Positions 1-8,073 are shown, counted from the first letter of the stretch. The stretch is DNA of 64,000 nt from Saprospiraceae bacterium (GCA_016714085.1 JADJNW010000016.1:1-64000), one strand, 5' to 3'. Notes: generated by a model from the sequence alone, not told the origin. Numbers and translations: made by a program.

Positions 1-217
1 CATTGACCGCTTCATTAATCCTGATTTCCCCACCGGCACCAATGATATCGCCATTTATAGTCGCATTCACACGGATATTGCCACCTGCCACATACAGATT
101 TTCATTCATAGTATTGTTGATGCTCACATGATCGCCGCCGCGTACATTTGAAGCTTGGATCGGCAGCAAACTTGCCAGAAAGCATAGGAAAACTAAAAGA
201 ATAATTGTTTTTTTCAT
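1..217 (-). CDS. Secreted polymer-forming (bactofilin-like) repeat protein, 3' part outside window
   Basis: Only the first 72 codons are present; the gene runs off the left edge. The start is the ATG at 217-215. A signal peptide (MKKTIILLVFLCFLAS, then a hydrophobic run to about residue 22) is followed by short glycine-punctuated beta repeats such as NENLYVAGGN and NATINGDIIGAG. This spacing is typical of bactofilin or polymer-forming cytoskeletal repeats, here apparently exported. The role is inferred to be structural at the envelope. Because the C-terminus is missing, an adhesin or other beta-helix protein cannot be excluded. Confidence 0.55.
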   Translation of the reverse strand, partial: MKKTIILLVFLCFLASLLPIQASNVRGGDHVSINNTMNENLYVAGGNIRVNATINGDIIGAGGEIRINEAVN

Positions 218-352
218 GATATTAAGAACTTGTGATGGATTCAAATCAAAAATCAAAACGAAAATAAGGTTGGATTTAATAGATATGCATAAAAATTCGC
301 CGTAAGGGGCATTTTCATAGACAGAAGTAAGGCGATCAAAATAATCAAGGGG

Positions 353-1357
353 CTATAAAATATTGCAATACGTTTTCAAAAGATGTAAATATCTTTGAGC
401 AATGCTTAAATCCTGGTCAGCACCATTATGTTGCATAAGCCCAAGGCAGGTCACTTTTAGCCGCACGTTGGCGCGATAAAGTTTGTAATAAAGGAAGATT
501 TTTTGGTCGGTTTCGCCTTCAATGCAAGGCATTTGGTGCAAGTAATGCTCCAAAAAAAGTTTTTCTAAATCAGGGCGTTCATAGAAATCAAAATCCAGGC
601 ATAAAAAAGCAATCTCATCAAGCATATCCACGTACCGAAACTGATCGTTGAATTCGATACAATCAAAAATAACGGGTTCGTCCAATAAAAAAATATTGCC
701 AGAATGCAGGTCGCCGTGCCCATCAATCACAAATCCTCGGGTATTTCGTTCTTGAAAACGCGCTGCATATTGCTTGAGAAATTGAGAAGAAATTCGGACA
801 GCGTTTTGAATTGATTCCTGCACGTTCGTCCCCCAGGTTTTTTCGACAAAATCAGTGATTTTTAAAATATCAGCAAACTTTTCATCCAAATTCTGCAAAT
901 CAAATGGATCTTTTATTATATCGGTTTTGCTATGAAAATCAGCTAATTGCGTCGCTAATTGCGCTATTTGGGGTGCTTGTACTTTATTGTTTTCTAATAA
1001 TTTGTGCATTTGGCGTTCGGTATCCAAGCGCTTCATTTGCACCGCGTAATCGATAATCTGGCCATGCTCTTTATTACCAATTTTTATCGTTGAATTTTCT
1101 TGCCAAATCGGCAGCACTCCAAGATAAATGCCTGAGGTTAATCTTTTATTCAGTGTCACTTCGCGTTCACAAGAATGTTTTCGAGCCTCCAGTGTAGAAA
1201 AATCCAAAAAAGAGAATTGTAAAGGTTTTTTAATTTTATAAGCAAAGTGGTCGGTGAGCAGCACCCAGGAAATATGGGTTTCCACTAAGCTCAAGGTGTT
1301 TGTTTTCTCTGGTATGTTACGCTGTTCGATCAGCGTTTCAATCTGCTGGGCGGTCAT
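353..1357 (-). CDS. Aminoglycoside-phosphotransferase-like kinase (COG2187 type)
   Basis: A 334-residue protein of the APH/choline-kinase fold. The sequence DGHGDLHSGNIFLL carries the HGDLHxxN catalytic-loop motif, and DCIEFN fits the metal-binding DFE-like position. The N-terminal part (KIKKPLQFSFLDFSTLEARK) is typical of COG2187 proteins, usually fused to an AAA-type kinase domain; here the kinase is a separate upstream gene. I chose ATG 1357 because it overlaps the upstream stop as ATGA, which suggests translational coupling; the longer frame to 1423 runs into the upstream gene. The substrate is unknown, and antibiotic resistance should not be assumed from the family name. Confidence 0.8.
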   Translation of the reverse strand: MTAQQIETLIEQRNIPEKTNTLSLVETHISWVLLTDHFAYKIKKPLQFSFLDFSTLEARKHSCEREVTLNKRLTSGIYLGVLPIWQENSTIKIGNKEHGQIIDYAVQMKRLDTERQMHKLLENNKVQAPQIAQLATQLADFHSKTDIIKDPFDLQNLDEKFADILKITDFVEKTWGTNVQESIQNAVRISSQFLKQYAARFQERNTRGFVIDGHGDLHSGNIFLLDEPVIFDCIEFNDQFRYVDMLDEIAFLCLDFDFYERPDLEKLFLEHYLHQMPCIEGETDQKIFLYYKLYRANVRLKVTCLGLMQHNGADQDLSIAQRYLHLLKTYCNIL

Positions 1358-1854
1358 GCCGTTGAGTTTACATAGTTTTTCGCCTGCTCTACCATTTCCG
1401 ACAATTCGAACTGATCTGACCACAATTCGAGGCTTGGCGCTTCCAAGGGCTCGTATTGCGATTTTATTTTCAAATATACTTCAAAATCTGCTTCGGAGTA
1501 TGCTCTTCGTTTGCTCACGCGGGTGCGTATAAGCGCTTCATTTGCCTTTATTTCCATCCAAAAAATGGGAATATGATATTTTTTTGCCAACTTATAATAT
1601 GGCGTGCGCAATTTTTTTTGGTAAAAAGTGCCATCTACGATTACATTTTTTTGATTTTGTAGCGACGCTTCGGTTTGATTTAGTAATTCTTCATAAATAC
1701 TTGATTTTGTTATGGCATCGTACTGTCCGCGTTTGCCCATTGCATCCCTAATAATATCGGTATTGATATGCACTGCGTCCAGCGATTTGGCGAGTAATTG
1801 TGCAAAAGTAGTTTTGCCAGTGCCGGGTAATCCAATAATCATAATGATTTTCAT
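1354..1854 (-). CDS. P-loop nucleotide kinase (AAA/zeta-toxin-like, COG0645 type)
   Basis: A 166-residue kinase with an N-terminal Walker A motif, GLPGTGKTT (about residues 8-16). A following VHINTDIIRD stretch resembles the substrate-binding region of gluconokinase-like and zeta-like kinases. NVIVDGTFY is the Walker B-like strand. In many bacteria this domain is fused to the COG2187 kinase; here the two are adjacent genes with a 4-nt ATGA overlap, so they are probably made together and act on the same small molecule. Substrate not identifiable from sequence. Confidence 0.75.
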   Translation of the reverse strand: MKIIMIIGLPGTGKTTFAQLLAKSLDAVHINTDIIRDAMGKRGQYDAITKSSIYEELLNQTEASLQNQKNVIVDGTFYQKKLRTPYYKLAKKYHIPIFWMEIKANEALIRTRVSKRRAYSEADFEVYLKIKSQYEPLEAPSLELWSDQFELSEMVEQAKNYVNSTA

Positions 1855-2180
1855 GCTTGCCGAGAACTATTTTATGATAGAACAAATAACATCGATACTG
1901 CGATTGAACGAAATGCCAAAATTATTTAATACAGCTGTCTGGCGAATTTCTAAAATGTGCCAGACTTATCAGGGCAGAAATTTTTCAAACAACTAATGCA
2001 CGATGTATTTAGTTCTTGCACAAATCTATATTCTTCACAATGAGTTTGTTATATGATGTTCAATACCAAATTTGATTTTTTGAACAGGAACTTTAACATT
2101 TGCCCTTGCAACTTTTTTCCTCAAAACGCATCTATTATTTTGAATAGAGTATTTTTAATACTAATCCAATTACGGAGACG

Positions 2181-2215
2181 GGCTGTATCTTTCCTTTAGA
2201 TGCAGCCTTGTTTTT
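2181..2215 (+). terminator. Orphan intrinsic-terminator-like hairpin
   Basis: GGCTGTATCT (2181-2190) pairs with AGATGCAGCC (2198-2207), ten pairs with one G-U, loop of seven, followed by TTGTTTTT. It points in the + direction, but no + strand gene ends upstream of it. It may terminate a small RNA or insulate the trp promoter. Confidence 0.5.
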
Positions 2216-2256
2216 AGTGGATTTTATGTTAACTTTTAGAAAAATTTCAAAAATTA

Positions 2257-2289
2257 GTTGCAAGTTTAACCAAAACGAGTTTATATTTG
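2257..2289 (+). promoter_or_regulatory. Putative promoter of the trp operon
   Basis: TATATTTG at 2282-2289 matches the Bacteroidota -7 consensus TAnnTTTG. GTTG at 2257-2260 lies 21 nt upstream, in the position of the -33 TTG/TTTG element. Transcription would start near 2297, giving a leader RNA that begins about 17 nt before the leader-peptide ATG. Consensus taken from established work on Bacteroides promoters; the assignment here is inference. Confidence 0.6.
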
Positions 2290-2313
2290 GCGCATCATAA
2301 AAATTCAATCAAT

Positions 2314-2379
2314 ATGAATTTCCGTTTGCAAAATCAAGCATGGTGGTGGCATAATCAGTCGGAGTACCGGGTGAGATGA
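2314..2379 (+). CDS. trpL: trp operon leader peptide (attenuator peptide)
   Basis: A 21-codon frame, ATG 2314 to TGA 2377-2379, with three consecutive TGG codons at 2341-2349 (residues 10-12; peptide centre QAWWWHNQ). Tryptophan is the rarest residue, and WWW in a short ORF followed by an intrinsic terminator and then trpE is the signature of ribosome-mediated attenuation. A ribosome stalled at the Trp codons would leave CCGGGTGA (2367-2374) free to pair with the terminator; a ribosome reaching the stop codon would cover it. The peptide itself needs no further function. The gene name follows the enterobacterial equivalent; sequence homology to it is not claimed. Confidence 0.85.
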   Translation: MNFRLQNQAWWWHNQSEYRVR

Positions 2380-2450
2380 CACGCTATTGATAGTTTGCAA
2401 AGGAAAAAGCGGTTTGTCGGTTCACCCGGCAAACCGCTTTTTTATTTGTC
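2367..2450 (+). terminator. trp attenuator: antiterminator segment and intrinsic terminator
   Basis: Terminator: GCGGTTTGTCGG (2409-2420) pairs with CCGGCAAACCGC (2426-2437), twelve pairs with one T-G wobble and loop TTCAC, extended by an A-run/T-run (2404-2408 with 2438-2442) and a T-tract. Antiterminator: CCGGGTGA (2367-2374), at the end of the leader ORF, is the exact complement of TCACCCGG (2422-2429), which takes up the loop and the 3' arm, so the two structures exclude each other. GTTTGC (2393-2398) can also pair with GCAAAC (2429-2434). Confidence 0.85.
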
Positions 2451-2491
2451 TGAACTGTGATTTTATTTAATGGATATGATGTACATGATTG
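2446..2491 (+). repeat. Dispersed repeat family A, copy 1
   Basis: Starts TTGTCTGAACTGTGATTTTA and continues as an AT-rich GAT/ATGATT tract. Related copies lie at 5327-5376, 8066-8110 and 9721-9757, all in gaps of the trp operon and in the same orientation. This copy lies between the attenuator and trpE. Confidence 0.65.
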
Positions 2492-2519
2492 AACGCTTGA
2501 ACCTAAAACTTGCAACAAT

Positions 2520-3941
2520 ATGATAGCTGCAACGACTAAAACTAAAATACAGCTTAAGACAATCGTCAAAAAGCAATTGGCGGATACCCTTACACCCGTC
2601 TCCTTGTTCCTTCGGGTGCGCGATCATTTTACCGATCCGGTGCTGCTGGAAAGCAATGATTTCAGGAGCAAGGAGGATTGTATGTCCTTTATGGGGCTAG
2701 ATTCTATCGCTGATTTTCGGGTGCAAAATGGCACGATTACCGAGCGTTTTCCGAATGGCAAGCGACATCAAATTCCGGTGCGGGATGTAACAACAGTGCC
2801 CTCTATGCTATATGATTTTTTACAATATTTTGAAGTGGATTATAATAATCCATATCATGGTTTTAATGGTTTGTTCGGGCACGTAGGGTTTGATGGGGTG
2901 CAATATTTTGATACGTTACAGTTTGATAATCAAAAGCGTAAGTTAGATATTCCCGATATCCGGTTCACCTTGTATCGTTTTGTAATTGCGATTAATCATT
3001 TTAAAGATGAAATATATTTAATTGAAAATTTACTCCCCAGTGAAACCTCTCAACTAAATAAGTTAGAAACTTTAATTAATGGACATAAATATTCGACGCA
3101 TCCATTTAAATTAGTAGGAGAGGAGACGAGTAACTTGACCGATGAGGAATTTATGCAATTGGTGACGATTGGCAAGCATCATTGTCAAATCGGGGATGTA
3201 TTTCAAATTGTGTTTTCGCGGCAGTTTGCGCAAAAGTTTCAAGGCGATGAATTCAATGTTTATCGGGTCTTGCGCTCTATTAATCCCTCACCGTATTTAT
3301 TTTATTTTGATTATGGTAATTATAAAATTTTTGGTTCTTCGCCTGAATCTCAAATGGTAATTAAAAATGGCGTCGCTACGGTGAATCCCATCGCTGGCAC
3401 CTACCGCCGCACGGGAGACCTGGAAGAAGATGCCCAGAAAGCCCTGGAATTGACAAAGGATCCCAAAGAAAATGCCGAGCATATCATGTTGGTGGATTTG
3501 GCACGTAATGATTTAAGTCGACACGCCGAAAATGTAAGAGTAAAAGAATTGAAAGAAATTCATTACTTCAGTCATGTCATTCATTTAGTTTCTAAAGTGC
3601 AGGGCGATTTGCCACCGAACACCAATCCGGTGCAGGTTTTTGCCGATACCTTCCCGGCGGGTACGCTTTCCGGTGCGCCAAAATATAAAGCCATTGAATT
3701 GATTAATCAATATGAAAATCAGAATCGCAGTTTTTACGGAGGTTCCATCGGGTTTATTAATTTTAATGGAGAGTTATTACATGCCATTGTAATCCGGTCG
3801 TTTTTGAGTTTGAATAATACGCTGTATCGGCAGGCAGGTGCTGGCATTGTGGCGGCGAGTGAGGAGGAGAAGGAATTGCAAGAGGTGAATAATAAATTGG
3901 GGGCGTTGAAGCGGGCGTTGGTGGAAGCGGAGAAATTGTGA
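2520..3941 (+). CDS. trpE: Anthranilate synthase component I
   Basis: A 473-residue chorismate-binding enzyme that, with TrpG, converts chorismate and glutamine to anthranilate, the first committed step of tryptophan synthesis. LLES at residues 42-45 is the known feedback-inhibition motif, so the enzyme is probably inhibited by tryptophan. The C-terminal half carries the chorismate-binding signatures PIAGTYRRTGD, DLARNDLSR, FPAGTLSGAPK and QAGAGIVAASEEE. The length is normal and all core motifs are present. It is the first structural gene after the attenuator; start at ATG 2520, with no Shine-Dalgarno, as usual in this phylum. Confidence 0.97.
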   Translation: MIAATTKTKIQLKTIVKKQLADTLTPVSLFLRVRDHFTDPVLLESNDFRSKEDCMSFMGLDSIADFRVQNGTITERFPNGKRHQIPVRDVTTVPSMLYDFLQYFEVDYNNPYHGFNGLFGHVGFDGVQYFDTLQFDNQKRKLDIPDIRFTLYRFVIAINHFKDEIYLIENLLPSETSQLNKLETLINGHKYSTHPFKLVGEETSNLTDEEFMQLVTIGKHHCQIGDVFQIVFSRQFAQKFQGDEFNVYRVLRSINPSPYLFYFDYGNYKIFGSSPESQMVIKNGVATVNPIAGTYRRTGDLEEDAQKALELTKDPKENAEHIMLVDLARNDLSRHAENVRVKELKEIHYFSHVIHLVSKVQGDLPPNTNPVQVFADTFPAGTLSGAPKYKAIELINQYENQNRSFYGGSIGFINFNGELLHAIVIRSFLSLNNTLYRQAGAGIVAASEEEKELQEVNNKLGALKRALVEAEKL

Positions 3942-4045
3942 CCAAGGGATTGAGAAACCAAGTGACCGGGAGACTTAGAGCAAAAACGCCATAGACGTGA
4001 AATATTTATAGCAAATGTAATAAGAAATAAATGTTAGCCCCATCG

Positions 4046-4130
4046 GGTGACATAATTATGTCACCTCTACGAGGTTTAATATCATGTTTTATATATTTTT
4101 CTATAATTATGTCAATCCTACGGATTTTGA
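4046..4130. repeat. 20-bp palindrome and paired ATAATTATGTCA repeats
   Basis: GGTGACATAATTATGTCACC (4046-4065) is a perfect palindrome followed by TCTACGAGG. The core ATAATTATGTCA recurs at 4103-4114, followed by ATCCTACGGAT. Both copies lie in the 212-nt trpE-trpG gap. This resembles a REP-like or miniature intergenic repeat; function unknown. Confidence 0.55.
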
Positions 4131-4153
4131 AAATTATAATAAAAATTTGAGTA

Positions 4154-4771
4154 ATGAAAGTCCTTGTATTAGACAATTACGACTCCTTTACCTTTAATCT
4201 GGTGCAATACATCGAACGGATTTTGGGGCAGAAAGTAGATGTGTTTCGAAATGACCAGATTACGCTGGAAGAAATTGAACAATATGATGCGATTATTTTG
4301 TCGCCGGGACCGGGCGTGCCCTCAGAAGCAGGTATCATGCCGGAACTCATAAAACGTTATGCACCGACGAAAGCAATCCTGGGCGTATGCCTTGGGCATC
4401 AGGCGATTGGCGAGGCATTTGGTGGGCAACTGGAAAATTTGACACAGGTATATCATGGAATTGAGACGCCGGTGGAAGTGGTGGATGCAGAGGAGCCAAT
4501 GTTTCAAAATGTGCCGCAATCGTTTCAAGCAGGGCGCTACCATTCGTGGGTGGTGAAAAAAGAAGATTTGCCGGAGAGCCTGTTGGTGACGGCGGTGGAT
4601 GCGCAGGGGATGATTATGGCGTTTCGGCACGCGGAATATAATGTGCGGGGGGTGCAGTTTCATCCCGAGTCGATTATGACGGAGTGGGGGATGCGGATGT
4701 TGGAGAATTTTTTCAGTCTGCTAAATACTCACAAGGGGGACTTTGTCGAGCGGGATGTAATGGTACACTGA
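4154..4771 (+). CDS. trpG: Anthranilate synthase component II (glutamine amidotransferase)
   Basis: A 205-residue class I glutamine amidotransferase that supplies ammonia to TrpE. The nucleophile is Cys79 in GVCLGHQ, and the rest of the triad is His170 and Glu172 in GVQFHPES. SPGPG at about residues 50-54 is the oxyanion-loop motif. It is a stand-alone glutaminase, not fused to TrpE or TrpD. It could in principle also serve p-aminobenzoate synthesis, but its place in the operon supports a tryptophan role. Confidence 0.96.
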   Translation: MKVLVLDNYDSFTFNLVQYIERILGQKVDVFRNDQITLEEIEQYDAIILSPGPGVPSEAGIMPELIKRYAPTKAILGVCLGHQAIGEAFGGQLENLTQVYHGIETPVEVVDAEEPMFQNVPQSFQAGRYHSWVVKKEDLPESLLVTAVDAQGMIMAFRHAEYNVRGVQFHPESIMTEWGMRMLENFFSLLNTHKGDFVERDVMVH

Positions 4772-4842
4772 TTTTTAGGATGATTATGATATATTATGAT
4801 TTTTTTATCGCCGAGTTTTATTATGTGAAACATTATAAATAA

Positions 4843-5222
4843 ATGGATGAAAGGGCTTTTGCTTCGTTAAAAAAATTCATGACTAGGATTCCTGCTATTC
4901 AAATGCCTATTGGAACTGGTGTTGATGAAGAAGGATTTTGGTGGGTAAAGTTTTCAATTGATATCCATCATCCCTTGGCTTGGAATGTTGTGCAAGAGTT
5001 TGGGCATATTTTGAATTATATTTCTTTGAATGAGCGATTGCCAACCATTTTTTATCCTGTTTCACCGCCAGTTTATTTGAATGGCAGACCCGAAGATTTT
5101 TTATCATGGGTGATTGAAACGAAAGATAAAGATTTTAAACCCGAATTTTGAAGAAATGGCTGGAAGGGCGATTGCCACAGCCTGTTGAGGATAAATCGGC
5201 TTGGGTTTCGGAGGAGGAATAA
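4843..5222 (+). CDS. Conserved hypothetical protein inside the trp operon (frameshifted)
   Basis: I cannot assign a function. The first 102 codons end at TGA 5149-5151, but adding one T to the T-run at 5146-5149 continues the frame as EFLKKWLEGRLPQPVED to a TAA at 5220-5222, giving 126 residues. Visible features are a Trp-rich segment (EEGFWWVKFSIDIHHPLAW) and a proline-rich YPVSPPVYLN stretch; there is no signal peptide or membrane segment. It separates trpG from trpD and is not a tryptophan enzyme. The break is probably a sequencing indel. Confidence 0.65.
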
Positions 5223-5250
5223 TGAAAATTTTAATTTGAAAAGGTGGACT

Positions 5251-5326
5251 TTGCGTGAGGGATAGCAGCGGTACCGACCGCAGGGAGGTGAGAGCGGATA
5301 GCCCGACCCGCAGGGGCACGCCCAAG
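5251..5326. repeat. GC-rich dispersed repeat, copy 1
   Basis: A GC-rich island in an AT-rich gap, with GCGTGAGGGATAGCAGCGG and GCGGATAGCCCGACCC. The reverse complement of the latter, GGGTCGGGCTATCCGC, closely matches 11138-11156, so the two are members of one family in opposite orientation. Noncoding as far as I can see. Confidence 0.5.
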
Positions 5327-5376
5327 TTGTCTGAACCGTGATTATTTTGATTTTTATGATAATCATGATTTTTTAT
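5327..5376 (+). repeat. Dispersed repeat family A, copy 2
   Basis: TTGTCTGAACCGTG followed by ATT/GATTTTTATGAT units. It starts directly after the GC-rich repeat and ends about 60 nt before the trpD start. Confidence 0.65.
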
Positions 5377-5435
5377 TACATGAACATCAGAACGACTAAA
5401 ACACCATAAAACTATAATATCATAACACGAACGTG

Positions 5436-6425
5436 ATGAAAGAAATATTACAGAAATTATATGAGCATCATAAGTTGACGCGAGAGGAGGCGAAGGGGAC
5501 GCTGACGGAGATTGCGCAGGGGGCGTTTCCGGCGGTGCAGTTGGCGAGTTTTATAACGGTGTTTCAGATGCGGGGCATTGGGCTGGCGGAGTTGGAGGGT
5601 TTTCGGGATGCGCTGCTGGAGCTGTGTGTGCCGCTGGATGTGCGGGGGCAGGAGACGGTGGACATTGTGGGGACGGGGGGCGACCATAAGGATACGTTCA
5701 ACATCTCGACGCTGGCGGCGGTGGTGGTGGCGGGTGCAGGCTACAAGGTGACGAAGCACGGAAATTATGGGGCTTCGTCGGCGGTGGGCTCGTCGAATGT
5801 GCTGCAAACATTGGGCTATCAGTTTACAAATGATGGGGATACGCTGCGGCGGCAGTTGGACGAGGCGAATTTGTGTTTTTTGCACGCACCTTTGTTTCAT
5901 CCGGCGCTGAAGGAAGTGGCGGCGGTGCGGCGAGAATTAGGCATTCGGACTTTCTTTAATATGTTGGGTCCGCTGGTGAATCCGGTGCAGCCGACGCATC
6001 AGTTGTACGGCACGTCGAGTCTGGAGTTGTCGCGGATGTATCAGTATATTATGCAGCAGTCGGGGCGGCGCTTTGCGATTGTGTATGCGCTGGATGGGTA
6101 TGATGAGATTTCGCTGACGGGCAGGTTTAAGGTGCAGACGAATGAGGGGGAGTTGGTGTTGGAGCCGGAGGATTTGAAGCAGCCGAGGTTGTCGCAAGCG
6201 GATTTGTATTGTGGCGGCACGGCGGAGGATGCGGCGAAGATTTTTATGAATGTGCTGCAAAATGAGGCGACGCCGGCGCAAAAGGCGGTGGTGACGGTGA
6301 ATGCGGGGCTGGCGATAAAGACGATGCAGCCGGAAAGGACGTTTTTTGAGTGTGTGGAGGAGGCGCGGGAGAGTATTGAAAGTGGAAAGGCACTTAATAA
6401 TTTTAGAAAAATTGTGAATGTTTAG
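5436..6425 (+). CDS. trpD: Anthranilate phosphoribosyltransferase
   Basis: A 329-residue enzyme that transfers phosphoribosyl from PRPP to anthranilate, the second step of the pathway. GTGGD at residues 79-83 is the PRPP-binding loop, and KHGN at 107-110 contributes to the anthranilate site; both are intact. I chose ATG 5436 over the overlapping in-frame GTG at 5433. The gene is strongly G-rich on the coding strand compared with its flanks. Its last codons and stop form the start of a 32-bp direct repeat that recurs at 7033-7064. Confidence 0.96.
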   Translation: MKEILQKLYEHHKLTREEAKGTLTEIAQGAFPAVQLASFITVFQMRGIGLAELEGFRDALLELCVPLDVRGQETVDIVGTGGDHKDTFNISTLAAVVVAGAGYKVTKHGNYGASSAVGSSNVLQTLGYQFTNDGDTLRRQLDEANLCFLHAPLFHPALKEVAAVRRELGIRTFFNMLGPLVNPVQPTHQLYGTSSLELSRMYQYIMQQSGRRFAIVYALDGYDEISLTGRFKVQTNEGELVLEPEDLKQPRLSQADLYCGGTAEDAAKIFMNVLQNEATPAQKAVVTVNAGLAIKTMQPERTFFECVEEARESIESGKALNNFRKIVNV

Positions 6426-6441
6426 TTTTGAATGTTGAATG
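6410..6441 (+). repeat. 32-bp direct repeat, left copy (overlaps trpD end)
   Basis: Begins AATTGTGAATGTTTAGTTTT. It is identical over 32 nt to 7033-7064, and a weaker match continues about 40 nt further (TTTTTAGTG.TTTATAG). The two copies bracket the GNAT gene. A related motif occurs near 57219-57255. Confidence 0.75.
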
Positions 6442-6508
6442 AAGTTTTATACTTGATTTTTAGTGGTTTATAGCTTTGGGTTTTGTATTTTAAAAATGGC
6501 TATATGAT

Positions 6509-7018
6509 ATGATAATGATTCGACCGCTTAATGAATATGATAAAAAAGTGTATAGAATGACGCGCTTGGAATGTTTGCAGGCGTACCCGGAACGTTTCGG
6601 TTCTGAATATGAAGAGGAGGTGTTGAAACCAGAACTTTATTTTGAAAAATGCTTGTCGGATAAGGATTCTCCAAATTTTATATTTGGTGCATTTGATGGA
6701 GAAAATTGTGTTGGGCTTTGTGGTTTTGTGCGCGAAAATAGTGCTAGAACAAAACACCGAGGGGAAATTGTGCAAATGTATGTGCATCCGGATTATCAGG
6801 GACGGGGAATTGGGAAGCAATTATTACAAAATGTTATTCATAAAGCATTTGAAAATGAAGCGATTGAACAGATTGTGCTGGGTGTATTCTCGTCGAATGT
6901 AAGCGCGAATAAGGTTTATGAGCAGTTAGGATTCGTGGAATATGGGTTTCAACCGAATTATTTTAAAATAGGGAAAGATTATTTACATCAACGGTTAATG
7001 ATTTTGATGCGGAAGTAG
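6509..7018 (+). CDS. GNAT family N-acetyltransferase
   Basis: A 169-residue GNAT-fold protein. VQMYVHPDYQGRGIGKQLL contains the V-x-P-x-x-Q/R-G-x-G-x-G acetyl-CoA pyrophosphate-binding loop. The C-terminal NKVYEQLGFVEYG is the usual beta5-alpha4 region. The acceptor is unknown. It lies between trpD and trpC on the same strand, bracketed by 32-bp direct repeats and without the G-rich bias of trpD, so it looks like a later insertion into the operon. The start could also be the second ATG two codons downstream. Confidence 0.85.
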   Translation: MIMIRPLNEYDKKVYRMTRLECLQAYPERFGSEYEEEVLKPELYFEKCLSDKDSPNFIFGAFDGENCVGLCGFVRENSARTKHRGEIVQMYVHPDYQGRGIGKQLLQNVIHKAFENEAIEQIVLGVFSSNVSANKVYEQLGFVEYGFQPNYFKIGKDYLHQRLMILMRK

Positions 7019-7032
7019 TGTTATTCAATCGG

Positions 7033-7064
7033 AATTGTGAATGTTTAGTTTTGAATGTTGAATG
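7033..7064 (+). repeat. 32-bp direct repeat, right copy
   Basis: Perfect 32-nt copy of 6410-6441, followed by the same imperfect TTTTTAGTG.TTTATAG tail. It lies 14 nt after the GNAT stop codon. Confidence 0.75.
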
Positions 7065-7124
7065 GAGAGGCTTGGTTTTTAGTGATTTATAGTTTTTGGA
7101 TTGGTGCTTTGCGTTAGATTTCTT

Positions 7125-7175
7125 CTTACTTTTTTCATTGCCAATCACATAGTGATCCCTATGGGGAAAAGTAAG
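7125..7175. repeat. Inverted repeat before trpC
   Basis: CTTACTTTT (7125-7133) and AAAAGTAAG (7167-7175) can form the stem of a hairpin-like structure in the GNAT-trpC gap. Without a T-tract it is not a convincing terminator. Confidence 0.4.
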
Positions 7176-7258
7176 CAAAAAGGCTAGGCTAATTGATTAG
7201 GTTATTTTTCAAAACTAGAACACACGAATACATTAACACGAGAACACAATTAAAAAAT

Positions 7259-8073
7259 ATGAATATATTAGACAAAATCATTGCACATAAAATTGAAGAA
7301 GTGGCGCAACGAAAAGCGACGCAACCGATTGCGGAGTTGGAAAAAAGTCCGTTTTTGGTCGGGAGACCGTGTCGTTGAAGAAGGCGTTGCTGGAGAAAGG
7401 TGCATCGGGGATTATTGCCGAATTCAAGCGGAAATCGCCGTCGGCGGGGGTGATCAATGACCAGGTGTCGGTGGAAGCGGTGACGACGGGGTATGTGCAG
7501 GCGGGCGTAAGTGGCTTGTCCATATTGACAGATAAAGATTTTTTTGGCGGGCGAAGCGAGGATGTGCAGGTGGCGCGGGTATTGCATAAAATTCCGATTT
7601 TGCGGAAGGATTTTATGGTGGACGAATATCAGATTTTGGAGGCAAAAGCCATTGGCGCGGATGTGATTTTGTTGATTGCAGAATGTCTTGAAAAAGAACG
7701 AGTTGCACAACTATCGGCGTTTGCCAAATCGCTAGGTTTGGAGGTGTTGATGGAAATTCACTCGGCGGAGCAGTTGGAAAAATTGAATCCAAATCTGGAT
7801 TTGGTCGGCGTGAATAATCGGAATTTGAAGACGATGGTGACGAGTCTGGAGGCGTCGTATGAATTGGCGGAAAAGATTCCGGCGGAATTTGTGAAGATTT
7901 CGGAGAGTGGCATTAGCAATCCGCAGGCGGTGGTGTCGCTGCGCAGTCAGGGGTATCGGGGTTTTTTGATGGGGGAGCATTTTATGAAAACGGCAAACCC
8001 GGGTGAAGCATGTAAAGAATTTATAAAGAAAGTAGCCTATATAGAAGATTTATTGCATAATGCGATTGTTTGA
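7259..8073 (+). CDS. trpC: Indole-3-glycerol phosphate synthase (one frameshift)
   Basis: A TIM-barrel enzyme that converts CdRP to indole-3-glycerol phosphate. The start is ATG 7259 (MNILDKIIAHK). The frame breaks at the T-run 7352-7356: adding one T joins EKSPFFGRETVSLKKALL without loss and gives a normal 271-residue protein. Family signatures are intact: IIAEFKRKSPSAG with the catalytic lysine, LRKDFMVDEYQ, VGVNNRNLKT and SESGIS. Single-base loss in a homopolymer of an otherwise perfect gene points to a sequencing error. The stop lies inside dispersed repeat family A copy 3. Confidence 0.9.

Larger units (their letters stand above)
1855..2313. other. Intergenic region upstream of the trp leader
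   Basis: 459 bases without a credible gene. It holds the upstream region of the divergent kinase pair, a strong hairpin with a T-tract at 2181-2215 that ends no visible gene, and the trp promoter at 2257-2289. The rest is AT-rich and I see nothing else in it. Confidence 0.6.

Noticed and set aside
1354..1423. Longer start of the APH-like kinase (to 1423)
   Set aside because: The extra residues come from sequence inside the upstream gene; the ATGA overlap at 1357 gives a normal coupled start.
2384..2569. Minus-strand ORF over the trp attenuator
   Set aside because: It is the reverse of the terminator stem and the trpE start; no conserved feature.
5457..6281. Long minus-strand frames inside trpD
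   Set aside because: Arg/His-rich translations are shadows of the G-rich trpD coding strand; no homologous domain. The same holds for the long minus frame inside trpB (10139-10732).
7352..7356. Programmed frameshifting in trpC
   Set aside because: Similar one-base breaks occur in many unrelated genes without slippery-site and pseudoknot architecture; an assembly error is more likely.
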